A stretch of 64,000 nt of DNA from Prunella strophiata (Eukaryota > Chordata > Aves > Passeriformes > Prunellidae): assembly GCA_036583965.1 (NCBI GenBank), contig JAZBQD010000015.1, positions 72,714,330-72,778,329 of the forward strand. Direction: 5' to 3'. Position 1 is the stretch's first letter, and every line of letters begins with the position of its first letter. Under the pieces are notes generated by a model that did no database searches, was not told the DNA's origin, and saw only the letters and a program-made list of their open reading frames with translations. Below are positions 1-13,263 of this stretch, one piece after another. The position numbers and the translations under genes were made by a program.

Positions 1-1759
1 GTGCAGAACAAAGGAGGTGAGGTTTTTTTACAGTGACTAAGATTTTGTCTGAAGTGCCTCAGTGGCTCAGTTCTTCTCAGAGAGAGCTTGATAATGCCCA
101 CTGTAAACTCTTTGAGAAGAGGACTGTCTTGTTATGCCTGCTGGAACAGAGTGCTGATCAACTTTTCAGTTTTTGTATGACAGTGTTTTCTGTACTACAT
201 GGTGGGCTAAGATTTGTTAGTTCTCTTAGAAGATCTACAATAGGCAAAATTCCATTACTCAAAGACATTTTGTTTCATAACTCTGTAATAACTGGTTTCA
301 CAATGGTCCAAGACAGTCAGAAGCCAGACAGAAAACCAAAGCAGTTCCTCATTTATATCATTAAAAACCTAACTTCAACAGCGACAAGCAACTATAGACT
401 GCAACTACTTCAATAAGATTTGCTGTCAGCCATCATTCATAAAATTGTACTTTGATGTCATTTTATCTTTTTTACCTCCCACAAGCCATCCTTTGAAGTC
501 CTGCTCAAGTCTACTTTTACTCATGTATGCAATATATCCCATTTTTATTCAAGCAAAACCTTAAGTAGCTGGCTGTAATCAAGGCTGGTAGTGAAAGAAA
601 TGTGTTTGAGTTAGAATACTCAGAATACTGAGATGATGTCTCATGTCATAAGGCACCACAACTACTTTTAAAGGAAAGTTCAAGGCATTACATGAAATCA
701 GATTTTTACTGTGGATCTGCAAATTGAATAAACAAGATAAATTCAGAAAGTTTTCTTTGTGTGTGTGTTTCGTTAGGGTTTTTCGGTTTGGCTTTTTTTT
801 GGGTACTTCAAAGAAATCTGATAAAGTTATCGTTGAGATTTCTAATTTGTATGGATGTCCCTGCATTTCTTATAAGTGCAGAGACTTAGAGTCCCTTAGA
901 ATCTCTGTCTCAAAAGCTACAAATACAGACCTGCTCACAGCAGTCTCCGAGAAAACAAAAATCTTGAAGTAGGTCACAACAAACAGCTTGAAATATATCA
1001 GAGGGAGGTGTCTAAAGGTAAAATACAAGCACTTCTGCCTTCTTTTGCTTTCCCATAGTTGAAGAAGTACTATGGAATGTAGATAAGCTGAGAAAATTAC
1101 AATATCTACATAGCTTTACTTTCTCAGTAAAAGCAGGCTAAGAGTACAACTGAAAACGAGTACCACTAAGTCAATATCTGTGCAATATCTTGAAATATAG
1201 AGAAGCACCAAAATTTAACTGGATGACAAAGAGCTTTCTTTCACCCTGGAATGTGTCAGTGTTCACCTGAATCACAGATGACATGTGCACAAAACTGCAA
1301 GGCTTTAGGTTGGCTATGCTGCCAGAGGAGCAGTAAATGGTAGCATATCAAAGTAACCAGAGCTACTTTGAGCAAATTTATTCAAAGCAAACGTTAACAA
1401 GGTTATATGCAACAGAGCAGCACACAAACACATCGTGAGCTGTGCATGAGACAAAAGGATAAATAGTTTTAGGCTCATGCTCATGAAACTGCTAGCTAAA
1501 ATACTTTTGAGTTTAGATTAAGCTAATATTTTAAAAATAAAATACACTAGTATGTGTATACATTCTTTCCTTTTTTAGACTATATATTTATCTCAACAGT
1601 GTCCTAAAATATGCAATATTAATTGTTAATATTAATTTCTCTAAACTGAGAGAAATACTAAAACCAAAACTGAAACAAAAAATCACTAACAAAGAAAAGG
1701 TTTATGCTGGTACATGTATTTCTATCTATCACCCAGTTAAAATAAATGTAACTTTCACC
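1..1759. other. Non-coding, unique-looking AT-rich sequence
   Basis: No gene, RNA or recognisable transposon is visible. The longest open frame (33-416, +, 127 codons) has no recognisable domain and begins at GTG. Its length is near what chance gives in DNA this AT-rich, so it is not annotated as a gene. Confidence 0.6.
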
Positions 1760-2440
1760 TGGTGGGAAGCTGCACTGCAGAAAAGGACTTAGGGTTCTTG
1801 GTGGACAACAAGCTTTCCTTGAGCCTGCAGCTGTTCCCTTGTGGCCCAGAAGGCCAACAGTATCCTGAAGGACACTGGAAGAGTGTGGCCAAGCACCTCA
1901 AGGGAGTTTATGCTGCCCCTCTACTCAGCCCTGGTGAGGCCACATCTGGAATGCTGTGTCCAGTTCTGGGCTCCTCAGTACAAGAGAGACATGAAGCCCT
2001 GTAATGAGTCCAGCGTAGCACAACAATGATGATGAGGCCACAGAAGCATCTCTCATACAAGGAGAAGCTAAGACAGCTGGGCCTGTTCAGCCTCAAGAGG
2101 GAGATGACTGAGAGGGGACCTCATCAGTGTCTGTAAGTATCTGAAGGAACAGTGGCAAGAGGCTCTTCTCAGTGGTGTCAACCCAAAGAAAAAGAGGCAA
2201 TGGGCAGAAACAGATGCACAGAACTTCCACCTGAATCTGAGGTAGAAATTCTTCCCTGTGCAGGTAACCAATCACTGGAACAGATTGTCCAAGAGGACTG
2301 GAATCTGCCTGAATGGCAGATATTCAAGAACCATCTGGATGCAATCCTGTACCATGTGCTCTGGGATGACCCTGCTCGAGTAGAGAGGTTGGACCAACAA
2401 CCTCTGTGGTCCCATCCAACTTGACCCATTCTGTGATAAT
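1760..2440 (+). mobile_element. CR1 LINE, 5'-truncated 3' end (RT C-terminus plus 3' UTR)
   Basis: This is a plus-strand CR1 retrotransposon fragment. Two adjacent frames carry the conserved CR1 ORF2 C-terminal region: 'EKDLGFLVDNKLSLS' from about 1783, then, in another frame, 'LYSALVRPHLE' and 'QFWAPQYKRDM' at about 1915-1995. These are followed by the usual CR1 tail, ending near 2440 just after 'ccattctgtgat'. The coding part is split between frames and interrupted by stops, so the copy is dead. The missing 5' end is the normal result of incomplete reverse transcription in this family. The family name comes from remembered avian CR1 sequence; the subfamily is not assigned. Confidence 0.93.
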
Positions 2441-2595
2441 GCAAGAATTATAAACAATTGTATTCCATAAAACCCCTTTAGGTACAATGCTAAATTATCA
2501 GCAAACCACCTTCACCATTTTGGTACTTTGTAGAAATGTTCTTCAGGATCAGGATCAGCAAAGAGCCAAAAGAACCCAAAACAAAACAGAACACA

Positions 2596-2627
2596 CCCCC
2601 CCCCCCCCCCCAAAAAAAAAAAAAAAA
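2596..2627. repeat. Homopolymer pair C16 followed by A16
   Basis: Sixteen C residues (2596-2611) pass directly into sixteen A residues (2612-2627). The site is prone to slippage and sequencing error, so the exact lengths are uncertain in any assembly. Confidence 0.95.
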
Positions 2628-5600
2628 CAACCACCCCAAATAGAAATCAAAGCTTTTAAATAAAAAGTATATTTCTCCCAGTAGATGCCTAATTGTCTTC
2701 CTTAGACCTTAATTTAGGAACTACAATCTGTATTTATACTTGGCAACATGTTCAGAATCCAGTTGCATTTAATTTTCAATGGTCTATTTGTATTAAATGG
2801 CAAAAGTATTTAAACAGCTCATGTTACCTTGAATTATGAAAAGTACAAGTGAACATTTCATACTAACAAAGCCAGGAATGAAGTAATAGTAACCTCCTAT
2901 TAGTGGACCTTGGGGCTTTGTGACATTCAGGAATCTTCCTCCTCTACTGCTCCTTGATTAAGGAACCCTGATAAGTCTGCCACCATTAATTTCAGGAAGC
3001 AAGATAAAAATAACTCTCTGAATCACTTTTGAACATATACTAAGGAAAATCACAACAATGTTATGGGTTTAAATTTATATATTCAACAGCTTAAATTACT
3101 TAGTTCACAGAGTAACCCAAAATGTTAAAAAAAAAACAAACCAAAAAAAACCAGAAACAAACTAGAGGAGAGGAAATACTACAATTAAATTATGTTTTAA
3201 AATTTGGTGAATTGATCCAATAGAGACATATGCTTTTCCATGTCAACAAGAAAAAAGTCTCACATCATTACTCCTGTTATGTTAATGTTTAGATCCTCTG
3301 ATGTGGCTTCTGCAACCATGACAGGATAAGTTTGAAGGACTGTCACCTGCTCCATTGAAATTACTAACCTTTTGTCAGACAAGTACTTCACAGACCACTG
3401 TGTTTTTCCTCTGCTTGTGTCACAAATATATGCTTGGCTTGTTCTAATGGAAAACATTAAATGTAATTCTCTGTGTGTGTCTGTGTGCATACAGTACAGT
3501 AGGAAGCTGTGGGAAAATGCTTCCAAGAGCTGGAAATTTTCTAATAAAACACTGGAATTCATTCAGTTATTACTAACAAATAGTTAATTGCAGTTCTATT
3601 CCACAAGATGATTATGAGGTTGCGCTTTTTTTTTTGCTTTTATATATTTAGCACACACATAGGAATAAGAAGCAAGGGGAAAAACTTGAAAACTCCATTT
3701 TTTGACAGAAGAATCTGGGAAAGTGAATTTTAAACTATTATTCTTATTTATTTTCTCTCTCTCTCATTTGTACAGCAAACACAATGCTTAAGCAGACATA
3801 AGATTTTTCAGGATTATGACAGACGAAGTGGAACTACTACTTCTTAGTAAAAATATTGCTTTCTTTGCTCTAAATTCTGAATTTTAAAACTATATATTTT
3901 TTGCACATTCACAAAACTTCTAAAATACATATTACAAACAGAGAAGCTTTATGCTGCTTTATCATGTCAGAATTACTTGGTCTACTGTTGCCTAAATCTT
4001 AAACTGCACCATCTAAAAAGAATAATTTCTTCCAAATGAGAGACAGATGTGTCACAGATTATTTTCTTTTTCCCAGCAAGTGACTTTACAATCATGGAAA
4101 TTATTCTGACCATTGTCACAGTCCTGGCTCTACAAGGATATTCATGCCTTTTTGGCTTTAAGATTTAAAATCTACATGTCAAAAGTCTGCTCTAATCTGC
4201 TAATGAGGTGCACAAGACTTCAGGCAAGAAACCTAACCTTTTTCTGGAATATGTGTATATATATCTCTAGGTGTATGCATATGTTTGGCAGTCAACAGCA
4301 CAACAAAGTGAACTACAGTTGATATGAGTTGTGCCAATTGACTTTGGCCTAAGATATGGGATCCATTTATTATAGAAAGTATTCAAAGGGACCTGGTTCC
4401 CTTGAAGCACTGGCTATTTATCCAGCTATGGATTCAAGCGAGAAAACCATTTATTCTTAAAGCAGATTAGTGTTTGTGTTCTGTATATTTCACTGCTGGA
4501 ATGTATAGTCACCAACATCCAACAATGGGATAAGTGTTATAAAATTTAGTAAAAAAGTTGAAGAAACAACTGGTAAGATAAGGATGGCAATGCAGGAACA
4601 CTCCAAAAAAACACACAGAAAATGAAAAATCAGAAGAAAGTTACAGTTGAACAGTAAAATAATTAAAACAGTTAAAATAGTTAAAACAGTTAAAATATTT
4701 CATTAAAGCCTCAAAGTGTTTCAAAATGGTTTTTTGCATATATTCCACTAAACAAGTTCTGTATTATTATTAATTCTGTATAGAGATCCTAAATTGTGAA
4801 ATTTCAGATTATTTTTCCAATTACTTAGGTTACAACTATAATTCTAACATCTGAAAAGCTGTAAAAATGTTAAAAATGGCTCTATTTTCTTAAATAGGTG
4901 TGCCTAAATTAATAAAGGAGTATCCAAAAACTTCCAGGGAAATCAGCAATTTCCAGAAAGGTTTGTACAAGATTAATGAAAATTGGTTTTCTTACTTATT
5001 CGTCAGATTACAGAGACTGAACTGAGCCAACTGCATGTAACTACTAAAGAGTCAAAGTCCAAAAATAAGTCATAGCATAAGTTCATATCAAACATCCATA
5101 CAGGGAAGAAAGCAAACATCTGGAGCAACAAATGACTGTGTTTTATCTTTTCATCCAATTTCCTGAAACTAAAAGCCTGGCAATTGCACTTAATCTTCTA
5201 TGGAGAGAAAACAGAATGAAATGTTTGACACAAAGCATGAAGTGGTACTCAGAAATCTTCTTACAATTAGGGAGCAGTAAGTACATCTTCTCTCAGATGT
5301 AAAATTACAAATCATTCTGACAGTCAATTGACTTCATATATACATGATTTTCCTTTAAGATGCAAAGGAAACTAGAACAGCAGAATTTCAAACACTGTAA
5401 GGATCCAGCTGAATCAAATTGACTAAAGACATCCTGGAATATTAAAACTGTATTATATTGAAATTTTTCATAAGGAAATAAAAATTATGAGCTGAGGATA
5501 TTTAAACTCAGTCTAAGAAATATTGTTTGGGGTCTGTGACTCCCCTGTATTTATTCTCTTGTTAGGGAAATAGGATTTTACATTATCTTTCTGCAAAATC

Positions 5601-6313
5601 CAAGCTATAAATGGCTAAAAAGGAGAACATTGCAGTGATAACTTCCGAGATATAGTACACATTAAAAATATTAGAAGACAATATTAGAGGATTGGTGAAA
5701 CACTTCAGAATATTTCAGCCTTTCCCCATGCTATAGAAATTCAGTTTTACCCAAAAATGAGCAGACAGTCTGTGGATTAAATTTTCTCTATTTTTTTACC
5801 TTTCATCTAAGGAGGCAGCTACTTAATTTTTAGCAAAGTACCTATTTAAGAAAAAACTGTTATTAATGTCTTAAGCAGCTGAATACCGATTGTGTAATAC
5901 TATCCTACTGCAGACTCAAGTGGCACTGATGTTTCTCAGGGTGCTCCAGCAGGGTTATTGTATATTCTTTTCACTGCCCACACAGCACTTTGTGCTGGCT
6001 ACAGCTCTTTCCTTTTATCAGTCCTTAAGTTGAATTAATTTTAAAGCACATCCTTAGGCACATCCTGGAACATATCCTACTTACTGTAACACAAATAACT
6101 ACGTCAAGCTGTAATAAAGGTTATGGGACAAATAAGCCAATAAGCATAATTCAGAATATATGTTCTTCCCCTTGTAAAGGAAAATAGTTTCTAAGGGTAC
6201 TCAAATGCAAGTTTACAAGCAAAAATCATTTTATGTGCAGCCTAGGATTTAATGGATGAGGTTTTGTCATTAAAAGAAAACAGTTACAGAAGCAGCAAAA
6301 TTTGAAGACATAC
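2628..6313. other. Non-coding, mostly unique-looking sequence
   Basis: No transposon or gene is recognised. A short 9-bp tandem repeat lies at 4663-4698. A minus-strand open segment with exon-like borders lies at 3369-3443 and stays open to about 3260; it is treated as a finding, not a gene. The rest is AT-rich sequence with short frames. Confidence 0.5.
4663..4698. repeat. Short tandem repeat, 9-bp unit x4
   Basis: Four units, TTAAAACAG and TTAAAATAG alternating with a final TTAAAATAT, make two copies of an 18-bp dimer. No function is suggested. Confidence 0.85.
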
Positions 6314-6332
6314 ATATATATATATATATATA
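6314..6332. repeat. (AT)n dinucleotide microsatellite
   Basis: About nine uninterrupted AT units in AT-rich flanks. Confidence 0.9.
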
Positions 6333-6794
6333 AACTGTACCTAAATTTAGGAGTATAGTAGTTTGCTTCTTAATATGTTCTGTGCTTGGTACTTCTCTAG
6401 TTTAAGAAAGGAAAAGTTCCACCTGTCAGTTCCTGCAGACTGTCCTGTGTCTGGAGACAAGCATGTCATGCTGTCTTTCGCCCTCGCAACGGGAGTACAA
6501 GATAGTGGGTAACTGATTAGAAGTAAAATGTCCTTTGCTCTCCTTTCCAAGAACTGAAAGGATTATTAACCATGGCTTCCAGCACTGATTTTTCCCACAC
6601 AAAGCAGCTCCAGCAGGTGGTCATGAATTAATTTTAAGCAGTATTATTCACTGATCAAGTGTCACGCTACAGATAAGTTCCCATTTTTATTTGATGTAAG
6701 CATAGAGGAAAGATCAGTTTCTTTAACTGGCTTGAACTAGCTAGGAGGACTATGATTCCCTGAAAAACAAGCAAGGAAGACTTTCTTATGTGTG
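6333..6794. other. Non-coding unique-looking sequence
   Basis: No gene or repeat is recognised. 6400-6550 is slightly less AT-rich than its surroundings and has a few CpGs, but the frames across it show no family signature. Confidence 0.5.
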
Positions 6795-6904
6795 ATTTTT
6801 TTTGTTTGGTTTTGGTTTTGGTTTTTTGGAGGTTTTTTTTTTTTTTTTTTGTTGTTGTTGTTGTTGTTGTTTTGTTTTGTTTTGTTTTTTGGGTTTCTTT
6901 TTGT
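6795..6904. repeat. T/G-rich low-complexity tract
   Basis: The tract contains T18 (6833-6850), a (GTT)n run (6851-about 6871) and (TTTTG)n-like units to about 6890. It is one of several strand-asymmetric T/G or A/C tracts in the window. The minus-strand frame running through it (poly-Asn/Lys) is an artefact of composition. Confidence 0.92.
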
Positions 6905-9900
6905 TAAAACAGACATTTCAAACATTGTCTACGCTGTGAATGCACACAACTACTTTTAGTTTTGCTTACAGAAAAATTGTTTCTTTCCAAAACTGACTGA
7001 GGTGCACCTATAGAAGGCATTAATCCCTTACACAGGATCTTGTAGGTGAGAGACTCTACTGGAATTCAGTACTTCTGAGCTTTCACATGCCCAGCTGAGA
7101 AAAACATCTCAAACTCTTAACTAAAATTAGGTAGAATGATTTTGTTTATCTCATTGCATGCTGAAATACCTACTGATACACTTCTGAAGTGTGATTTTTC
7201 CATCTAACAGGCATGTTCCAGATATATCAACTTCAGAATAATGCACTCAATTAGAATAAATAGTTGGATTTGAAAAGCCTGACAAGCAAACTTACTTGGT
7301 TCATAATTACTAAGAGGATTTCACAACTTTTTAAGTGCTAATACTTCACCACTGGTATTCTAGACAGAGACATTGTTATAGATTAGTTTTACAGGAAAAA
7401 TACTGTTATATCCTTCACTGTTATATCCCTCTCCACCTTTTACCTGTAATTTATCATTAGCAAACGGGATAAAAAAATATTTAAGAACTATCCAGACATT
7501 TCAAAATAAATTGAAACAGTTTTCCTCTAATATTTATTACTTTTTTCTTAAACTAAGTTTAAAAACCTCTTGTCTTAACACATAAATTAAGCCATAAAAA
7601 TTTAAAAGGCTGAGGAATATCACCAGGAGTAGTCACTAGTCTTCCTCACAGCACTGATGCCTGATGATAGCCCTCCCTACCCCAGACTGCTTCAACTAGG
7701 ACTTAGAAGATTTAAGTTTTGCACTAAATAAAAACTACAATTAAATGGACAAATTATTCCTTCATAATACAATTTTTTTTGATGCAGCACCAAACCTGGA
7801 CACTGTTTTGGATGGAGTCTATTGAGTGCCAAGTAGAGGGGAATAATTGTTTTCCCCACATAGTAGCTGGTTCTTTTCAAGGCAGCCCAGCATACCTTTG
7901 ACCACGGATGCTGCCAGGGCGCACTGCTAGATCGTTTTCATTCTCTCTCTGCCAAGGCACCATGGTCCTTTCCAACAGAATTTCTCCACAGCCATTCATT
8001 TCTCAACCTACATGTGCAAAGAGCAATTCCTCCCACCAGGCTGCATTTTGCATTTTCCATGTTGAAATTCATGAGGACTCTTAAAACTTATTTTGGCTAT
8101 GAGCAGATAAGATCATTGGCACTCTCTTCCATAAGACAGCCTAAAATAATTCCATTCCTGAGGGCAGACATCTTCCCCCTACCTCCAAGATAAACAAAGG
8201 TATTTTGGATATTTACTGCTGTTGTTAGCAGTTACCCTTTCAAAACCAGTCATCTCTCAATACTGCTCTAAGATATAAATTAAAGTTATGAAGTCTTTAG
8301 AGCAAGGTAGGCAGGAGGTAAGCAGGGATTTATTTTGTCAACATGTGTCAAACATTTGACTAGTTAATTCAGAAGCTTGACAGCAGCTTTGCAGATTGCT
8401 TCAAGCACTGCTTGCTAGCTACCCTTAACATTTCAAAATTAACCTGTGAATATTATCAAGAATTACTGCTACCCTCATCTTCACACAAGCCACACAATTC
8501 CACTATGTCCATGAAAACAGCCAGCTGTGTGCATCAGCACTTCAGTGGAGAACTTTTGAATTCACAAAGATTAGTATCAAACAATAAAAAGTACTAGGAC
8601 TAAAAAAATAATTATCTATTGCCAGGACATCAACCAAGTCTTGAAACTTGGTAAGGGCAGGAGTGAAAATAAGAACTTTGGGTGGTGGCTCAGTACTTGC
8701 ATTCTACCTGGCTTTGCATTCCCCAACAGGCACAAGATTGTTTCTTTGTTCCAGGTTGAGTGGACTCAAAGATAGAAAATCCTTACTTCCCAATGAGATC
8801 AAGAACACCATTACTCTATATCTCTAGCAACTGAAGCTGCACTTTTTTAACATTGTTGCCAAACTAATTCTGCAAAACCTATTTCAAAGGAATAGATACA
8901 TGAACATCTGCATCTGTCACACTAAGTGTGTTTACTTCAGATAGTTTATTTTTGAAAGGAAAAAGATTGCTTCAAAAGAAACAAAAAAATGTTTAAATAG
9001 AAACAAGCTTCCTGAATACTGGAAGATTCTTTCTCATGGTAATTTTCTTTGAGGACATGGACATATTGACAAAGCATCTCTAGGAAAAAGAAGGAGTACT
9101 AAAATGACAAAAGGTCAATTCTTATCAGGATTATATAAAAGCCATATGCCACCATATAAGGCATTTAGGAATTGAAAATTGATGTGCCTGTTTGAAAACA
9201 AGTAATCCTAAACATTTTATTCACAGAAAGAAGGTGAAAATAGATAACAGAAAGAATAAATTTTGTTTGGGTCACTTGCAATAAATTGTACCTATCACCA
9301 AAATACACTGTGACTGTATCTTGCAACTGGCCAGTCTAAGTACCATCTAAATAACCCACTTCAATGTACACCACAAAACACCCCTTGTAAAGTAAGTTAT
9401 TCCAGAACACAGCAATTTTGTTCATTAAAAAAAATCATAATTTATTTGTTTCATTATTTGAGGTCCTGATGCAGTGTGACAGTTCACAAGTTCACTTTCT
9501 TCCAAAAGTTTGTTTGAATTTGAGTAGAGAAAACAATCCATTAAATAAACCTTAAACACTACCATCATTGTCACACTGGTAAATTCTGAGAAAAGTGAGG
9601 AAATTAAGCACTATGAATATATGAATATACTATGATCAAGCTCTACATTTAGACATAATTCAGGATACTTGCACAGGGTTGCATTGATCTGACTGCATAT
9701 ACATACAAAGACTACAATTTCTAAACTTCAGTGTTTCCAGCATATCTTTAACTGTGACAGCTTGCATTTGTACAGTGAAAAGCATCTGATGGCACTCTAG
9801 TCTCCTCTGTAACTTCAGGATATGTCAATTAGGTGAGATGATGAAAACCTAGATGCTCTGGCTAAGCTTAACAATTGAATTTTGGCTCCCTTTGTAGTCT

Positions 9901-12900
9901 TGGATTTTGAGAGACTTCTGAGCCATACAGCACATCTTGCCAACCCATGGCCTGAAGGCAGCTTTGTTCCTCTGTTAGGATCAAATTAGCTCCAGAAGCC
10001 TGAGTTATGCTGTCTGTGAGGTTGCTACAAAATTCACCTGCTCCTATCTTAACTTAGTAAACTGCTAAAACCAACTTTGTAAAAAAACCCACCTGACCCC
10101 TACCCCTTATCCTTTACAGGCCAGAAACTGTTTCTGGTCAATGACCTACTTTCAGTCTCTATCCCTTTTTAAGATGAAAAGAAAGATATAATCTTGAGAA
10201 TTATGAATTGCAAAGCATGTAAAGAGAGGGAGTCATGTTGCATATAATGTTTCTTAGATTTTATTCCTAAGCTTGATATAGAAACCATTCTTTTCACCTT
10301 CAAAGACACAATAAACATTCCCAGGAACTCTAGTAATAAAAATATATGTATTTCAACTGCACAACTTTTAAGACCTTTGCAATACTTATTCTTAGAAGAC
10401 AATCCACCTGCAGGACAATTAGCTACTATTCTTCTTACTCATATACGAGCAAAGCCTTACAGTAACGTTTTAAAATATTTTTACACACCTACCAGTAACA
10501 AGCTAGCAAGAGCATATGCTCTTAACCTTCCTTGTTCAAAAAACTTTTATTGTGGTTTACATTCAGAATACTTTTTCTTGAAAACTATGGGTTTTTTAAA
10601 AGGGTTTAGAGGGGAAAGTTTTAAAATAGATACATTTAGATTTATACTTTTTGTCAAAATACACTAGTTGTCTTTAAATCTGCATTGATTTGCAGGTCTT
10701 GCTGAAGTAATTTTGAGTGAGGCATGTAATAAGAAATAAAAAAAAAAAACCATTAATCAAATTTCTTCCCTCTTTCTCAGTATCAATGAAACAAGGATTT
10801 ATTTAGAAGTCACTCTAAATCAGATACCATGTCCTACCAGATATCATGCTAAACTTTTCTAAGATTTTCTCTTTCCCTAACATACATTTCCTTACTGACA
10901 GTTTTACCAAGGAATTTAGAAAAATCTTTCCTGAAGAAAACAAATTAACACTAGGAATTCCTTCCTCAGATCTGTCATGTCTTGGATTCACCTCATATTA
11001 ACCTCATACTTGTGTATTCTTCTTAGCAAGTATTCCTGAGATTTCCTTGTCACCACCTTCTATTGTAAAAGTATTGATTTAAGTAAATTATAAGAGTGAT
11101 AAAACTTCCTTTCTGAGAAACTTTGTCTTTAATGCATCCACACTGAAGGTTCAGTTTAATCATCAGCAAAATAATTAGCTTGGTCTGGACCTAAACTTAA
11201 AGCTATTACAGAATGACCATTAACTTACAAAGTTGTTAATAAAAATTAAATGCATATATGCACCCATAAAATCTTAAATATGAACCTCTCAACATTTCTG
11301 CATTGCTTTAAAGCAAATGTTTAGATGTGAAGAAGACATAGAAAATTACTATTTTTCAGACAGAGATGACATAAAAATTAATTGTATAATAGTTTCAAGT
11401 TAGGTGAGTAAAATCCTAAAGAACTGAAAACACATATGCACCAAAGTAATTTTTAAAAATTGTGGCCATAGTAGCAGATTTCTGAATATATTGAAAACCA
11501 CCATCCTATTTCCTATATCACCAGACTTAAAAATATAATTTTAAAAGTTATAAAAGTCTAAACTCTTCAGACAGGAGTAAAATTATTGCTATTCATAAAA
11601 CTCTGTGGCTTTCACTGTCACAATTTTGACCACAGTATTAGAGAGTATCCTCGAAATCCACTGACTATTGATCTTGCTTTCAACAGTGGAAATCAGATAA
11701 CCTTCAGTTTCCAACATTGTGTACTTGTGACTGTTTCACACCTTCTGCAGAAAATTTAGCATTTAGTTGGAATGGAAAACAACCTTGATGTAAAAATTAC
11801 TCTTACCTACCTATTAGTTCATTCATATCTGAATGTGCATTATCAGCCTCTGAGGATTAAAGAATATAGTTCACCATTTTGTACTTGGACTAATTTATTA
11901 CCCTTTTTATTGCAGCTGAGTGTCTGACCAAAGCATCTGATATTTCTAGAAACACTATTTTATTAATAATAAATGTTTAAATTGTAGCTGCTTGTCTGTT
12001 TAATGAGGGAGTTTACTTTTCTCAGGGACAGTTGTGATTTATCTTCAATACAAGGTAAATGAGAAAGCTGAAGAAGCAGGCAGTGGTCACAGCAGCAACA
12101 TTAATCACATGTCATAGACATCTCCCTGTTATACATAACTTGACACATTGTCTTTTTCAGAAAGATGTCAGGGTTGCCCTCACCATAACCTTTCTTGACC
12201 TGTTGTCATCCTGTTATGTTCCTCCCCTCCATAACATCACTGTTTTAAAAAGAGAAAAATCATCATCACAATGCTACTCTACCATGGAAGTTCTTAAAGT
12301 TTTAAAACCTAAATTGACATTGGACAGGAAATTAAAACCCAATTATGTAAAGGCAGGTCCTTGAGAAAGCCCTCTATTTACTGCAATGCTTGTTATTGAC
12401 AAGTTTTTAATAAGAAAATACCTAAAGTTTTAGAACATATCTAATAGCAAAATAGAAGGTCCTTTTCCCCATTATTGAAAGGTTTTACTCTTTGCCCACA
12501 GAATACTCTGGGTTTGAAGGAGCCCACAAGGATCTTTTAGGTGAAAATACTTCAGAACATCAAGTGATTCAATTGAATAAACTCCATGCTCCCATATCAA
12601 AGTGCCATCTTCTAAAAGAAAGACAAAAGGATAAAAAAATCCTTTAGATAAATTCAAAATACCCTTACAAAGTCTACGTGATCAACTCTATTTTAGCTAT
12701 TATAGCATCTTTCCCTCTTTTCTGACATCAAAACACAATACACATAAAAAGAACACTCAACTCGTATCAGTCTTGACCTCCACCACCATGTGTCAGAAGA
12801 GCCCATGGCTTCTCCTGCCTAAGCTCTACACATACCTTCTAAAACCTGATGTATCTGTGAGGTTCAAAGTTTTTAAGGCATGTGCCTAACCTTTCACATC

Positions 12901-13250
12901 TAAGCTATGTGCAGCTCCTTCCTCAGCTGAAGCCTGTTTGCCCCCACTCCCTTCCAGGGAGTGTATTCCATGTGCTACCTCACATTTTCCTATTAGGATC
13001 ACCTCAATCTTAATGAATTAGACTACAATTGTTATTAATTAGCTCAAAATACATTTTATGCAATGGATCCATTCTTACTTGGGTATTTTTTGGCATTCTC
13101 TTTATTTAAAATTCTAACAATGATACTCAGAATGTTTTCTGGTAGTGAGGATTCATAATTGTCTAGACTTCAAATATACCTTTTACATAGCTCTAATTTT
13201 ACTGTACTCCAGAAGAGGTTAAGAGGCTTCCCAGGCAATATTCTGCATTT
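6905..13250. other. Non-coding, mostly unique-looking sequence
   Basis: Over 6 kb without a recognisable transposon or gene. Part of 7880-8100 faintly resembles an old avian repeat but could not be assigned. A candidate minus-strand exon at 12489-12611 is listed separately. The open frames (for example 10377-10667 + and 12059-12364 +) show no domain or family signature. Confidence 0.5.
12489..12611 (-). other. Candidate internal exon (unverified)
   Basis: On the minus strand a pyrimidine-rich tract ends in AG at 12613-12612. A 123-bp open segment follows (12611 down to 12489) and is bordered by GTAAAA (12488-12483). The inferred peptide includes 'DGTLIWEHGVYSIESLDVLK' and 'YFHLKDPCGLLQ', which reads more like a protein than most frames here. 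Entry and exit phases match, and the length is divisible by three. I do not recognise the family. AT-rich DNA yields such structures by chance, so this is a weak call that depends on conservation or transcript evidence. Confidence 0.2.
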
Positions 13251-13263
13251 AAAAAAAAAAAAA
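13251..13263. repeat. Poly-A run (13)
   Basis: Thirteen A residues. There is no sign of an attached retrocopy upstream. Confidence 0.9.

Noticed and set aside
33..416. 127-codon frame at the left edge
   Set aside because: Starts with GTG, has no recognisable motif, and its length is close to the chance maximum for AT-rich DNA.
7880..8100. Faint similarity to an antisense avian interspersed repeat ('gagcaattcctcccacc', 'gttgaaattcatgagga')
   Set aside because: Only two short blocks matched from memory, and the surrounding sequence did not follow the expected order; a repeat-library search is needed.
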